Positions 33,833-42,456 of a stretch of 64,000 nucleotides of DNA are shown piece by piece. Under the pieces are notes generated by a model, which made no database searches, was not told where the DNA came from, and worked only from the letters and a program-made list of their open reading frames with translations. Made by a program: the position numbers and the translations under genes. Within the stretch, counting starts at the first letter, position 1, and the number at the start of each line of letters is the position of its first letter. Origin of the DNA: CAYMND01 sp964465065 (GTDB lineage: Bacteria; Acidobacteriota; Aminicenantia; UBA2199); contig CAYXHZ010000011.1 in assembly GCA_964465065.1 (NCBI GenBank), forward strand, positions 9,166-73,165. The letters are read 5' to 3'.

Positions 33833-35197
33833 ATGCCTCAGCAAATTTGGGCTTTGGATTGCGAACCCATCCGCTCCGCTCTGGTTCCGCACATCGATCT
33901 GCGGCTTTTTTCCGTTTCCTCGCTTCCGGCAGCCGGGGCATTGCAAGATATTGACGCTCTGGTGATCGGGCCCGACCCGACCATGATTGAATGGTTGGAG
34001 ACGATCATGAACCGCCGGCCGGGTTTGTCGGTGTACCTGCTCGGTAATGACGCGCCCAGGGGAAAAATTCTGGAGCATTACTATCGCCTGGGAGTCAAGG
34101 GCTGTTTCACCCGGGACGAAAGCGACGAGCTGTTGGGAATACTGCGGGACAGCGCCGAGACGACGCCGGAAAATACCGCGGGCACGCTCCGGAACATGGA
34201 CTGGTGCAACCAGTTGAAACGGTTCGGATTCATCACCCAGGACCCGCGTTTGTACGATCTGTTCGAGTCGGTGAAACGGGTGGCCAAAACCGATGCCACC
34301 GTTTTGATCACCGGAGAAAACGGTACGGGCAAGGAAGTGGTTGCCCGGTTGATTCACAGTCTCAGTTCCAGATCGACCCAGTCGTTCATGGCGGTCCATA
34401 CCGGCGCCATTCCGGAGAACCTGCTGGAGTCAGAACTTTTCGGCCATGTGCGCGGCGCGTTCACCTCGGCGATCAAGGACCGCAAAGGTAAATTCGAAGT
34501 TAGCAACGGCGGAACCATTTTTCTGGACGAGATTTCGACCATGCCGGCCGCCTTGCAGGTCAAGCTGCTGCGGGTATTGCAGTACATGCAGTTCGAACGG
34601 GTCGGTGACAATCAACTGGTCCGGGTGGACGTGCGCATCATATCCGCGACCAACAGCGATCTCGGTAAAATGGTTGCCAGCGGACAGTTCCGCGAAGACC
34701 TCTTCTATCGGCTCAATGTGGTGCCGATCCATATACCCCCCCTGCGGGAGCGACTGTCCGATATCGCTGTTCTGGCCACCCATTTCGTGGATTTGGTCTG
34801 CAAAAAATATTCCATACCGGCCAAGAAGTTTTCTCTGGGTGCGATCCGTCTGTTCCAGCAGTACCATTGGCCAGGAAATATCCGTCAACTTGAGAATATC
34901 GTCGAACGAATGGTGGTTCTCAATCCCGAAGTGACGGTTTTCATGCCTCGGCACGTCCCGCAGGAGGTCATGCTGACCAAGACCGCCACCGAAGAAAAAG
35001 ATGTGGTCGATTCCGAGCTGCTGGAGGCCAAGGGTTTGTCACTGTCCGAACTGATCCGAAACATTGAAAAAAAACTGATTCTGGACAGTCTGCACAAAAC
35101 GCACTGGAACAAACAGCAAGCGGCGAAGCTGTTGAAGATCAAGCGAACGACCCTGATCGAAAAGATGAAGCGCCTGGAGGATCAATATGAGGAATAA
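33833..35197 (+). CDS. sigma-54-type regulator with degenerate receiver
   Basis: 454 residues: a receiver-like N-terminal domain (1-115) that lacks a clear acidic pocket, an AAA+ domain and a Fis-type HTH (NKQQAAKLLKIKRTTLIEKM). Walker A GENGTGKE, Walker B GGTIFLDEI and the sensor ATN are intact. The sigma-54 contact loop reads GAFTSA (208-213) in place of GAFTGA. AAGGTG 7 bases upstream supports ATG 33833. It overlaps the pseudopilin gene by 11 bases, so that gene is a likely target or partner. Confidence 0.9.
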   Translation: MPQQIWALDCEPIRSALVPHIDLRLFSVSSLPAAGALQDIDALVIGPDPTMIEWLETIMNRRPGLSVYLLGNDAPRGKILEHYYRLGVKGCFTRDESDELLGILRDSAETTPENTAGTLRNMDWCNQLKRFGFITQDPRLYDLFESVKRVAKTDATVLITGENGTGKEVVARLIHSLSSRSTQSFMAVHTGAIPENLLESELFGHVRGAFTSAIKDRKGKFEVSNGGTIFLDEISTMPAALQVKLLRVLQYMQFERVGDNQLVRVDVRIISATNSDLGKMVASGQFREDLFYRLNVVPIHIPPLRERLSDIAVLATHFVDLVCKKYSIPAKKFSLGAIRLFQQYHWPGNIRQLENIVERMVVLNPEVTVFMPRHVPQEVMLTKTATEEKDVVDSELLEAKGLSLSELIRNIEKKLILDSLHKTHWNKQQAAKLLKIKRTTLIEKMKRLEDQYEE

Positions 35198-35891
35198 CGG
35201 AGGGTTTACCCTGATGGAAATGGCGGTCGTACTGGCGGTGGTGGCCGTGCTGGTGGCCATCCTGGTGCCTACGGTGGCCAAGCATATCCGCGATTCGCAA
35301 ATCACCCGGGCCGGCAATGAGGTTCAGGTTATTGCCGCGGCGGTGATGATGCTGTACAAAGACACCGGCAGGTGGCCTTCGAGCAATGCCGATGGTCCGG
35401 TCGGTGGCGTGTCCCGTGTGTTGACGGGCGAGGCCACGGATCCGCTGGCCGGTGCAACGGCTCCCGGGGCGCGTACCGGAGCGGCCAACTGGGGGACCTT
35501 GGGGCCGACCAAGCAAATTTGCGATTACTTGTATTACAACAACCCCGATAATGATGCCGGAGCCCCCAATCAGAATCAATCGGGTCAGGATTACCCGGTT
35601 TCAGGTGATTTTTCCTGGCGTGGGCCCTATATCGATCGACCGGCTTACCTGGACCCCTGGGGACGGCAGTACGTCATCAGTGCCCGCTATTTTCCGGGAA
35701 ACACCCTGACCAGCACCGCCGCGCACCGGGTCCTGGTCCTGTCCGCCGGTGTGGATGGCTTGTGGTCGACTCCTTTTTCCGATGGCGTGACCCGTCTCAG
35801 TTCACCCGACGATTCCGCCTACGGTCCTTTCGCCAATGACGGCAGCTATGTCCATGATGATATCGGCATGGTTCTGACCGGCAACAACTGA
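35187..35891 (+). CDS. GspG-type pseudopilin, orphan
   Basis: 234 residues with a short leader ending in Gly-Gly and the prepilin cleavage context GGFTLMEMAVVLAVVAVLVA, followed by the hydrophobic spine helix. The globular part contains DTGRWPSSNADGP, YIDRPAYLDPWGRQYVI and HRVLVLSAGVDGLW, resembling the DPWG and P..P features of GspG-like major pseudopilins. It is longer than usual (about 140-150). No other type II secretion genes are adjacent. PilD (6189-6953) should process it. Confidence 0.88.
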   Translation: MRNNGGFTLMEMAVVLAVVAVLVAILVPTVAKHIRDSQITRAGNEVQVIAAAVMMLYKDTGRWPSSNADGPVGGVSRVLTGEATDPLAGATAPGARTGAANWGTLGPTKQICDYLYYNNPDNDAGAPNQNQSGQDYPVSGDFSWRGPYIDRPAYLDPWGRQYVISARYFPGNTLTSTAAHRVLVLSAGVDGLWSTPFSDGVTRLSSPDDSAYGPFANDGSYVHDDIGMVLTGNN

Positions 35892-35913
35892 TATACTGAT
35901 ATCAGGAAAAACA

Positions 35914-37629
35914 ATGGGTATAGTCAAAGCGTTGGCCGCCGAGGTCTACAGTAAAATCGCCGCTGGGGAAGTGGTTGAACGGCCTTTGTCCGTAGTCAAG
36001 GAGCTGGTGGAAAACTCGCTGGACGCACAGGCGCGGAGCGTCCGGATCGAGCTGGAGGAAGGGGGCAAGAGACTGATCCGGATTCGGGATGACGGGACCG
36101 GTTTTTTCCCGGAAGACATCCTGCCGGCATTCTCACGGCATTCCACCAGCAAATTGGTCAGGCTGGAGGATTTCGATCGGCTGGAATCCCTGGGATTTCG
36201 GGGGGAAGCGCTGCCTTCGATCGCCGAAGTGTCCAGGATCACCCTGATCAGTTCGACGGGACATAGCGGATTGGGTGCTTCGGTGGCACTGGAAGGCCAG
36301 CAGGAGATAAAACGTCAGGAAACGGTCTGCCCCAAGGGAACCGAGATCTCGGTCGCCGATCTGTTCTACAACTTCCCGGTGCGGCGCCGTTTTTTGAAAA
36401 GTGAACGGACCGAGCTGAACGCTATCCTGCGCTACATCGAGCAATTGTCTCTGGCCTATTGGTCGGTGAGCTTCACGCTGCATCACAATGGCCGGGAACT
36501 GTTCTCCTTTCCGGCAGTGCAGAGCCTGCAGGAAAGAATTTATCAGGTTTTTGGCAAAGAGTTTCTGGAGGGGCTGCTGATCGTAGAGACGGAAGCGATC
36601 CAAGGCTGGCGCATGAGTGGCTGGGTCAGTAAACCGGGCCGGGGAGGCCGGGATCGGCAACGGCAGTTTTTCTTCGTCAACGGCCGCAATATCAGGGAAA
36701 AGACTCTGATGGCCGCTTTCAACCAGGCCTACAGCGGCTGCCTGGAGAAGGAGCGTCAGCCTCAGGGGGTGTTGCTGCTTGCCGTGCCCGCCCATGAGAT
36801 CGACGTCAATATCCATCCCATGAAGCTGGAAATCAAATTTGCCGACAATCAGAAACTGTTTTCCTGGGTTTATCGCAGCCTGACTGCCGTGATCAAGGGT
36901 AAAACGGTCATGCCCGGTCTGGTTGCGGAGCGTCATGGGGTATTCAGTACAGGGGAAATCCAGGCGCATAACCCAGATTACGAAAAAACGCCCTCCGGTT
37001 TCGGTTTCAACACATTGACCGAATCGTCCATGCAAGCGGACCCGGGCTCCCTGGTTGCGCAGGCCGATGGCTATCGCCTGCTGGGTCAGTTCCAGAATTC
37101 CTACATTGTCGTTGAAAAAAAAGCTGAACTGCTGCTGGTGGATCAGCACAACGCCCACGAGACGGTCATCTACAACCGCCTGAACCGACAGATCATCCAG
37201 CAAGGGGGAATTGCGACAGCGGCGACTTTGTTTCCGATACTGTGCGAGCTGTCACCGCGGGAGTGGGCCCAGTTCGAAGACAAACGGGAAGAATTGCAAA
37301 AGCTGGGCTTCGAGCTGGAACCGCTGGGCGTCCGCTCGCTTTCCATCCGTGCCTATCCGGCCGAACTCGCCGATGCTCAGTGCCGGGAGGCTTTACTGGC
37401 GTTGCTGAACGAGGAGACGTCCGACGACAGGGCGCGCACTCCGGGTCGCCTGGCGACGATCGCCTGCAAGAGCGCCATAAAGGTCAACCATCCCTTGCAT
37501 GAACTGGAGATGAAGCGTCTGCTCGATGACTATTTCGCTCTGGAGCAGCGGGACTACTGCCCACACGGTCGACCGATCACAGTCCGGCTGGACATGGAAG
37601 AGATCGAAAAGAGGTTGAAGCGGCGTTGA
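35914..37629 (+). CDS. mutL: DNA mismatch repair protein MutL
   Basis: 571 residues. The N-terminal GHKL ATPase shows AAGEVVERPLSVVKELVENS, RDDGTGF and SLGFRGEALPSIAEVS. The C-terminal dimerisation domain reads DQHNAHETVIYN (from 410) where endonuclease-type MutL has DQHA..E....E, while CPHGRPI (549) and CKSAIK are kept. Nicking activity is thus uncertain. The gene begins 22 bases after the pseudopilin. Confidence 0.96.
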   Translation: MGIVKALAAEVYSKIAAGEVVERPLSVVKELVENSLDAQARSVRIELEEGGKRLIRIRDDGTGFFPEDILPAFSRHSTSKLVRLEDFDRLESLGFRGEALPSIAEVSRITLISSTGHSGLGASVALEGQQEIKRQETVCPKGTEISVADLFYNFPVRRRFLKSERTELNAILRYIEQLSLAYWSVSFTLHHNGRELFSFPAVQSLQERIYQVFGKEFLEGLLIVETEAIQGWRMSGWVSKPGRGGRDRQRQFFFVNGRNIREKTLMAAFNQAYSGCLEKERQPQGVLLLAVPAHEIDVNIHPMKLEIKFADNQKLFSWVYRSLTAVIKGKTVMPGLVAERHGVFSTGEIQAHNPDYEKTPSGFGFNTLTESSMQADPGSLVAQADGYRLLGQFQNSYIVVEKKAELLLVDQHNAHETVIYNRLNRQIIQQGGIATAATLFPILCELSPREWAQFEDKREELQKLGFELEPLGVRSLSIRAYPAELADAQCREALLALLNEETSDDRARTPGRLATIACKSAIKVNHPLHELEMKRLLDDYFALEQRDYCPHGRPITVRLDMEEIEKRLKRR

Positions 37630-37678
37630 CGGTTCCCGGTTGACGCCGGAGCCATGGGGTGCTATGGTTGAGGCAGGA

Positions 37679-38950
37679 ATGGTGAGTGCAGCCATGGATT
37701 TCAATATTCTGCTGGCCCGGGCGCCCGATGGCAATCAAAGACCTTGCACTCCCCTGACACCTGCAGACTGCATGCGTCTGCAGAAAGGCAACTCGGTCAA
37801 AATCGTCCGTCAACCCTCGGCGGGCTGCACTTTCGATGACGCCAGCTACCTCGCTGCCGGAATCTCCGTTGCTGACGATGCCGGTCCGTCGCCCTGGGTT
37901 CTGGGCCTGGACGGCATCGATCCCGATACGATCGCTCCCGGCAGTTGGGTCTTTCTTTCCTCCCTGGGCCTGTTCAAGGGCTGGTCCGGCCAGAGCCGGT
38001 TGCTGGAACGACTGCAAACTCTGGGCTGTACTCTGATCGATGTGGAACTGATTCCGAAACCTGCTTGCCCATCCTGGGCCCGTTTCACCGGTTTAGTGGC
38101 CATGGCCGACTGCCTGCATGTTCTGGGGGTGAAGCTGACCCAGGGCGGTATCGACAGCCCCCTGGACGAGTTGATGCCGCCCGGAGCTTACGGATCCGCC
38201 GCCGAATTGCTCGATCATCTGGAGCGCATCGGCGACCGGGTGAGCGAAGAAGGGCTGCCCGAGCAGGCCTACCCGCTGATGGTCTCCGTGTTGGGCTCGG
38301 GCAAGTTCGCGGACGGCATCGACAGGGTACTGGAGAGATTTCCTCTCAAGACCTTTTCACCGCATATTGTCCTGGAAAACGTGGAAACGTTTGCAGGCGA
38401 TTGTTTCAGCCTGTACCAAGTTCTTTTTTCGGAAAGCGACCTGTCAACGGCGGATCCCGATTGCAACCGTTTCGAGCCGTACTTGCCCATGTCGACGATC
38501 GTGATCAACACCCTGAACGCGGTGAACGGCCGGGCCAGACTGCTGACCCGGGAGTATCTGCGGGCCAATTCCTACCTGAGCGGAAACCCCTTTCCCCGTG
38601 TTGTCGCCGACCTTACCGGCCTCAGCCAGGGACCGCTGGATATCGCTGATTGCCAATTCGCCAGCCAGACCGGTTACCTGACCTATATCGGCAAGCATGA
38701 TCGTTTTGTCGACGGAATCCAGGCTACAGGCACAAGCTCGCTGGCCTGTCGTCGTTTATACGAGGTCTTTCCCGGCGAGGCGTCGACGGAGTATTCCTCA
38801 CGCATGGCCGTCATGCTGGAGGAATTGTTCCGACTCCGGCAAGGGACTGCTGCCCGGGAGGCATGGCTGCCGGACTGGCTGCGGCCGGCGATGATCGTCG
38901 ACAGCGGCCGTCTGACTGGCCTTACCGCCAGCGGGGGTTCAGCATCTTGA
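37679..38950 (+). CDS. lysine-ketoglutarate reductase-like protein
   Basis: 423 residues resembling the LKR part of eukaryote-type alpha-aminoadipate semialdehyde synthase and the alanine-dehydrogenase/PNT fold. Matches by eye: LARAPDGNQRPCTPLTPADC at the N-terminus, GCTLIDVELI then RFTGLVAMADCLHVLG, a Gly-rich loop VLGSGKFADG (204-213) and GNPFPRVVADLTGLSQGPLDI, like the LKR stretch ending in a DI.CD..G motif. Key residues of the true enzyme cannot be checked here. ATG 37679 has GAGG and AGGA just upstream; two earlier starts (37640 TTG, 37664 ATG) are less well placed. It overlaps yraN by 4 bases. Confidence 0.75.
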   Translation: MVSAAMDFNILLARAPDGNQRPCTPLTPADCMRLQKGNSVKIVRQPSAGCTFDDASYLAAGISVADDAGPSPWVLGLDGIDPDTIAPGSWVFLSSLGLFKGWSGQSRLLERLQTLGCTLIDVELIPKPACPSWARFTGLVAMADCLHVLGVKLTQGGIDSPLDELMPPGAYGSAAELLDHLERIGDRVSEEGLPEQAYPLMVSVLGSGKFADGIDRVLERFPLKTFSPHIVLENVETFAGDCFSLYQVLFSESDLSTADPDCNRFEPYLPMSTIVINTLNAVNGRARLLTREYLRANSYLSGNPFPRVVADLTGLSQGPLDIADCQFASQTGYLTYIGKHDRFVDGIQATGTSSLACRRLYEVFPGEASTEYSSRMAVMLEELFRLRQGTAAREAWLPDWLRPAMIVDSGRLTGLTASGGSAS

Positions 38951-39354
38951 GCAAGAAGCCTGGCAGCCTGATTGGATACGGCGATTGTCCGGACAGCCCG
39001 GGGTTTTCCGGACGGATGGGCGAAGAGATGGCTGCGCGGTACCTGTTGGACAAAGGGTACGAAATCGTCGGCCAGAATGTCCGTTCTGGTCCGGCGGAAA
39101 TCGACCTGATCGCCCTGGACGGAGACATCCTCTGTTTTGTCGAGGTAAAAAGCCGTCGCCGTCCGGATCAGGGAGACCCCGAGGAATTTGTCGATTTCCG
39201 CAAACAGAAACGGCTGGTTTCGGGTGCGATCTGTTTCCATGCCCGGGAACGGTACAACCAGTACCGCGTCCGTTTCGATATCATCTCGGTTCTGGAGGAT
39301 AATGGGAAGATGAAACTCACTCATCTGCAAAACGCTTTCGAGGTGGACCCGTGA
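38947..39354 (+). CDS. yraN: YraN/UPF0102 family nuclease-fold protein
   Basis: 135 residues. It has the restriction-endonuclease-like core GRMGEEMAARYLLDKGYEIV, PAEIDLIALDGDILCFVEVKSRR with the acidic-Lys nuclease triad (E, D, EVK). The start is TTG in a TTGA overlap with the preceding stop, with GGGGG upstream. The family's biological role is not settled. It overlaps galT by 4 bases. Confidence 0.9.
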   Translation: MSKKPGSLIGYGDCPDSPGFSGRMGEEMAARYLLDKGYEIVGQNVRSGPAEIDLIALDGDILCFVEVKSRRRPDQGDPEEFVDFRKQKRLVSGAICFHARERYNQYRVRFDIISVLEDNGKMKLTHLQNAFEVDP

Positions 39355-40349
39355 GCGAGATCCGCCATGACCCTCTGACCAATCAATGGGTGATCATCGC
39401 CCCGGAACGTCTGAGCCGTCCGGGGGCAGAAACGATGATCGAACCGCTGTCCAGACCGGCGGCCGACCCATTGTGCCCGTTCTGCCCGGGTAACGAGACG
39501 ATGACTCCTCCCGAAATCAGCGCCGTCCGTCCGCAAGGGGCGGCCAACGATGCCAACTGGAGCTGTCGGGTTGTTCCCAACCGATTTCCGGCTCTGCGGG
39601 TCGAACCGCAAATGAAAAAAATGGGCATGGGCATTTACGACTGGATTGCAGGGGTCGGCGCCCATGAGGTGATCATCGACAGTTGCCGGCACATCGCCGC
39701 GGCGGCCGACATGAGTCAGGATGAGTGGTTCGACTCTTTTTTCGTGCTGCAGCAACGTATCAAAGACCTGAGCCGTGATTTTCGGCTGCAGTCTCTCTTG
39801 TTCATCAAGAACCAGGGGGCCGCGGCCGGGGCGACCATCCCCCACTGCCACGCTCAGATTCTGGCTGTGCCGATCGTAGTTCCACAGCTCGATATCCGTT
39901 TGCAGAACGGCTTGAACTACGAGCATTTTCACGGGCGTTGCGGCTACTGCGACCGCTTGGCGCAGGAAATCCGCGATGAACAGCGTCTGATCTGGAACGG
40001 GGAACATCTGACGGTCTTTGCGCCCTATGCAGCGTCGTTTCCGTTTGCATCCCTGTTCCAGCCCCGGGAACATGAAGCCTGCTTTGAGCGGGCGTCACGT
40101 GCGTCTCTGCTGGAACTGGCTCAGGCCATGAAACTGGTCTTGAACAGGATGCGGGAGGTCCTGGGGGAACGGGCCTTGCAATGGGTCCTGTACACGGCTC
40201 CGCTGCAACTGAGAACCTGGGACGCCTTCTTCGACTGGCACATCGAGCTGCGTCCGGTCCTATACCCGATCGGTGGTGTCGAATGGGCCAGCGGAATGAC
40301 CATCAACCCGGTCAGTCCCGAACTGGCCGCCAAACAGTTGCGGGTCTGA
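39351..40349 (+). CDS. galT: galactose-1-phosphate uridylyltransferase family protein
   Basis: 332 residues of the HIT-superfamily nucleotidyltransferases. Zinc-site cysteines are in LCPFCPGNE (Cys42, Cys45), the first conserved stretch is RHDPLTNQWVIIAPER, and the catalytic His motif is PHCHAQ (His165, His167). The C-terminus contains WHIELRPVLYP and the PE of the family. UDP-hexose transfer is the likely reaction; the related ADP-glucose phosphorylase cannot be excluded. Stop lies 10 bases from the convergent psd. Confidence 0.88.
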   Translation: MSEIRHDPLTNQWVIIAPERLSRPGAETMIEPLSRPAADPLCPFCPGNETMTPPEISAVRPQGAANDANWSCRVVPNRFPALRVEPQMKKMGMGIYDWIAGVGAHEVIIDSCRHIAAAADMSQDEWFDSFFVLQQRIKDLSRDFRLQSLLFIKNQGAAAGATIPHCHAQILAVPIVVPQLDIRLQNGLNYEHFHGRCGYCDRLAQEIRDEQRLIWNGEHLTVFAPYAASFPFASLFQPREHEACFERASRASLLELAQAMKLVLNRMREVLGERALQWVLYTAPLQLRTWDAFFDWHIELRPVLYPIGGVEWASGMTINPVSPELAAKQLRV

Positions 40350-40359
40350 AGTCAAACGC

Positions 40360-41166
40360 TCAGTGTCGGAAGCGGAAAACAGGCTGACCGGTGTTGATGG
40401 CCTGCCCTGTCTCGACTACAGGTTCTGCCAGACCGCTTGGGAAGAGTAAAATAATGGTCGAACCGAGATTGAAGCGGCCCATTTCTTCAAGTTGCTCGAT
40501 GTTTTGAGCGATGGTGACACAGCCGTTGTCCAGCGTCCTGTTTTCCAGGGCGCGCAAGGCGATGCTGCCGACAAAAGTGGCGCCGACGGCCGTGGCATAA
40601 GCGGGCCAGCCGGCCAGGTCGAAGCACAGCACCAGACGTTCGTTGCGGACGAACAGCCCGGGGATGGCCTGGACCCCGTGACGGTTGACCGGATACAGGC
40701 GGTTGCCCAGTTGCCGGATTGTCAGCAGGCGCCCGGTCCAGGGGTAATGGAAACGGTGGTAATTGGCCGGAGAGAGGTAGAGCGTGCACAGCCACCATTC
40801 CCTGGACCAATCCGGCTTTTCGCCGATCAGAGCGGACACCGGATAATCCAGTCCCTTGGCCTGGACGGCCTTGTCGCAGCTGATCTTCTGCAGATCGGCG
40901 ACCTTGCCGTCGCAGGGGGAAAGAATGCAGCTTGGATCGGGGTGCAGCGGACGGGTGGCGGGGTTGAGCGGGCGAACGAAGAAATCGGCCAGCGATCTGA
41001 AATCGGCCAGCTGACCTTGATAGTGGTCGAGATCGATGCGGTAGTGGGCAACAAAGCGTTTGATGATCAGCTGTACCAGACAACGAGGGCGTTTCATACG
41101 GGTCAGATGACCGTAAATCCGGCTCAGGAAAGGCAGGGCAATCAGATTCAGGAAAAATTTTTTCAT
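40360..41166 (-). CDS. psd: phosphatidylserine decarboxylase
   Basis: Makes phosphatidylethanolamine; a self-cleaving pyruvoyl enzyme of the inner membrane. 268 residues with the autocleavage site FNLGSTIILLF (Gly235-Ser236), SPCDGKV and YHRFHYPWTG. The large N-terminal part marks the E. coli-like long form. The ATG overlaps the stop of the GT2 gene as ATGA, which decides the start over a longer frame. No pssA lies nearby. Confidence 0.95.
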   Translation of the reverse strand: MKKFFLNLIALPFLSRIYGHLTRMKRPRCLVQLIIKRFVAHYRIDLDHYQGQLADFRSLADFFVRPLNPATRPLHPDPSCILSPCDGKVADLQKISCDKAVQAKGLDYPVSALIGEKPDWSREWWLCTLYLSPANYHRFHYPWTGRLLTIRQLGNRLYPVNRHGVQAIPGLFVRNERLVLCFDLAGWPAYATAVGATFVGSIALRALENRTLDNGCVTIAQNIEQLEEMGRFNLGSTIILLFPSGLAEPVVETGQAINTGQPVFRFRH

Positions 41167-42116
41167 CTTGGTTTCCGGCTCGTATTCTCTGTTTTTTTGG
41201 GTACGTTCTGGATGTCGAAATTCAATGCGGACAGCAGAAGCTGAAAGCCCAATATGATCGGCAAGGCGCTGAGCATCACGGAACCGCTGCTGGTCAACGA
41301 GCCGGTTGACAGGCTTTTCAACCAGAAGTGAATGCCGAAAACCGTACCGAAAATCATCAACGCCGATCCCAACAGCATTTCGATGCTGGCCACATTGAAA
41401 TCCCGTAAAAAATACAGGTACAGAATTCGTTTGAAAAAGCGGTTGATGTATTTGGGGGGAAATTCCCACAGGACCCGTTTGATCGACAGGTTGCTCCGTT
41501 CACCGGCGTAACGGGCCGGGATGGCCAGGTCCTGGACCACAGCGCGGTGGATGCTGAGACGAAACAGCATGTCGCTCTCAAAAAAGTACCGGTTGTCGAT
41601 CTTGTGCAGGGGCAGCTGCCGGAGCATATCGCCCCGGATGGCCGTGTAACCGTTGGTGGGGTCCATGATATTCCAGTAACCGTTGACGAATTTGTTGATC
41701 AAAGACAACAGACCGTTGCCGATCAGCCTGGTTTTGGGCATCTTCATCAGTTCGTCCAGGTAAAAGAAGCGGTTCCCCTTGGCATAGTCGAAGCCATGGT
41801 CGACGATCAAAGAGATGAAACTTTTCAAATAGGCGGGGTCCATCTGATCGTCTCCGTCGATCTTGATAACCACATCGGCGTTCAGATCCAGGGCTCGGAC
41901 ATAGCCTCTTTTAACCGTTCCGCCGACGCCCAGGTTTTTTTCGTTGTAGAGTACCTCCAAACGCGGGTCGGTGCTGTTCTCCCGTACGAAGAGGCCGCTT
42001 TGCTCCGGGCAGTGATCGTCTACGACCAGAATTTTATCCACTTCCGGTCCCAAACGGGCGATGACATCCAGAATATGTCTTTTTACTTTAAAGGCTGGAA
42101 TGACGACGACGACCAT
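41163..42116 (-). CDS. GT2 family glycosyltransferase with C-terminal membrane helices
   Basis: 317 residues. The GT-A domain has VVVIPAFKVKRHI, VVDDHCPEQS, NLGVGGTVKRGYVRAL and the metal-binding KIDGDDQMDP, followed by MDPTNGYTAI and ESDMLFRL. Two hydrophobic segments lie at the C-terminus. The order resembles dolichol/undecaprenyl-phosphate sugar transferases. ATG 42116 starts the conserved domain; further upstream the frame has no such similarity and crosses the promoter. It is cotranscribed with psd. Confidence 0.9.
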   Translation of the reverse strand: MVVVVIPAFKVKRHILDVIARLGPEVDKILVVDDHCPEQSGLFVRENSTDPRLEVLYNEKNLGVGGTVKRGYVRALDLNADVVIKIDGDDQMDPAYLKSFISLIVDHGFDYAKGNRFFYLDELMKMPKTRLIGNGLLSLINKFVNGYWNIMDPTNGYTAIRGDMLRQLPLHKIDNRYFFESDMLFRLSIHRAVVQDLAIPARYAGERSNLSIKRVLWEFPPKYINRFFKRILYLYFLRDFNVASIEMLLGSALMIFGTVFGIHFWLKSLSTGSLTSSGSVMLSALPIILGFQLLLSALNFDIQNVPKKTENTSRKPR

Positions 42117-42188
42117 TTGTATTTCGCATCCTCCGGGCGTCCGCTGCGCTATGCATGGGCCGATCTCATGGCGTACGGCAATAGAGTA

Positions 42189-42217
42189 TTTATACGGTCC
42201 GACGTCGAAAAAGTCAA
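42189..42217 (-). promoter_or_regulatory. promoter of the GT2-psd pair
   Basis: Minus-strand TTGACT (42212-42217), 17 bases, TATAAA (42189-42194). The leader is about 65 bases and includes GGAGGA some 12 bases before the ATG. Confidence 0.65.
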
Positions 42218-42245
42218 ACCGCTGTCGTTTCGGTTCTGATAAAAG

Positions 42246-42264
42246 GCTCGCCGAACAGGCGAGC
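42246..42264. repeat. perfect 7-bp inverted repeat between divergent promoters
   Basis: GCTCGCC, loop GAACA, GGCGAGC. On the minus strand it is followed by CTTTTA, so it could be a weak terminator there, but no gene ends at this point. It lies between the -35 boxes of the two divergent promoters and may be an operator. Confidence 0.4.
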
Positions 42265-42292
42265 GGCCAGATACCTTGAGGCGAAGCCGGCT

Positions 42293-42322
42293 TTGACAAG
42301 GGAACGACGCTTCCCTTATAAT
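42293..42322 (+). promoter_or_regulatory. promoter of the GT-C/GMC gene cluster
   Basis: TTGACA (42293-42298), 18 bases, TATAAT (42317-42322). It should drive the five genes from 42457 to 49882 as one unit. The predicted leader to ATG 42457 is about 128 bases. Confidence 0.7.
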
Positions 42323-42456
42323 GGCGGAGACAGTGTCGCGACGATTTCGGCCGATTGAATGCCGTCTCGAGGTGCTTTTCATACAGGGTTGCCATGTGTC
42401 CCCGGCCGCTTCAGGTTCCATTGGATCTGGCGGCTTGTGTTGTGAAGGTATTGCCG

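Noticed and set aside
33756..33941. Longer reading of def starting at 33941
   Set aside because: It would pass through the consensus promoter, and the deformylase domain begins at the ATG 33755.
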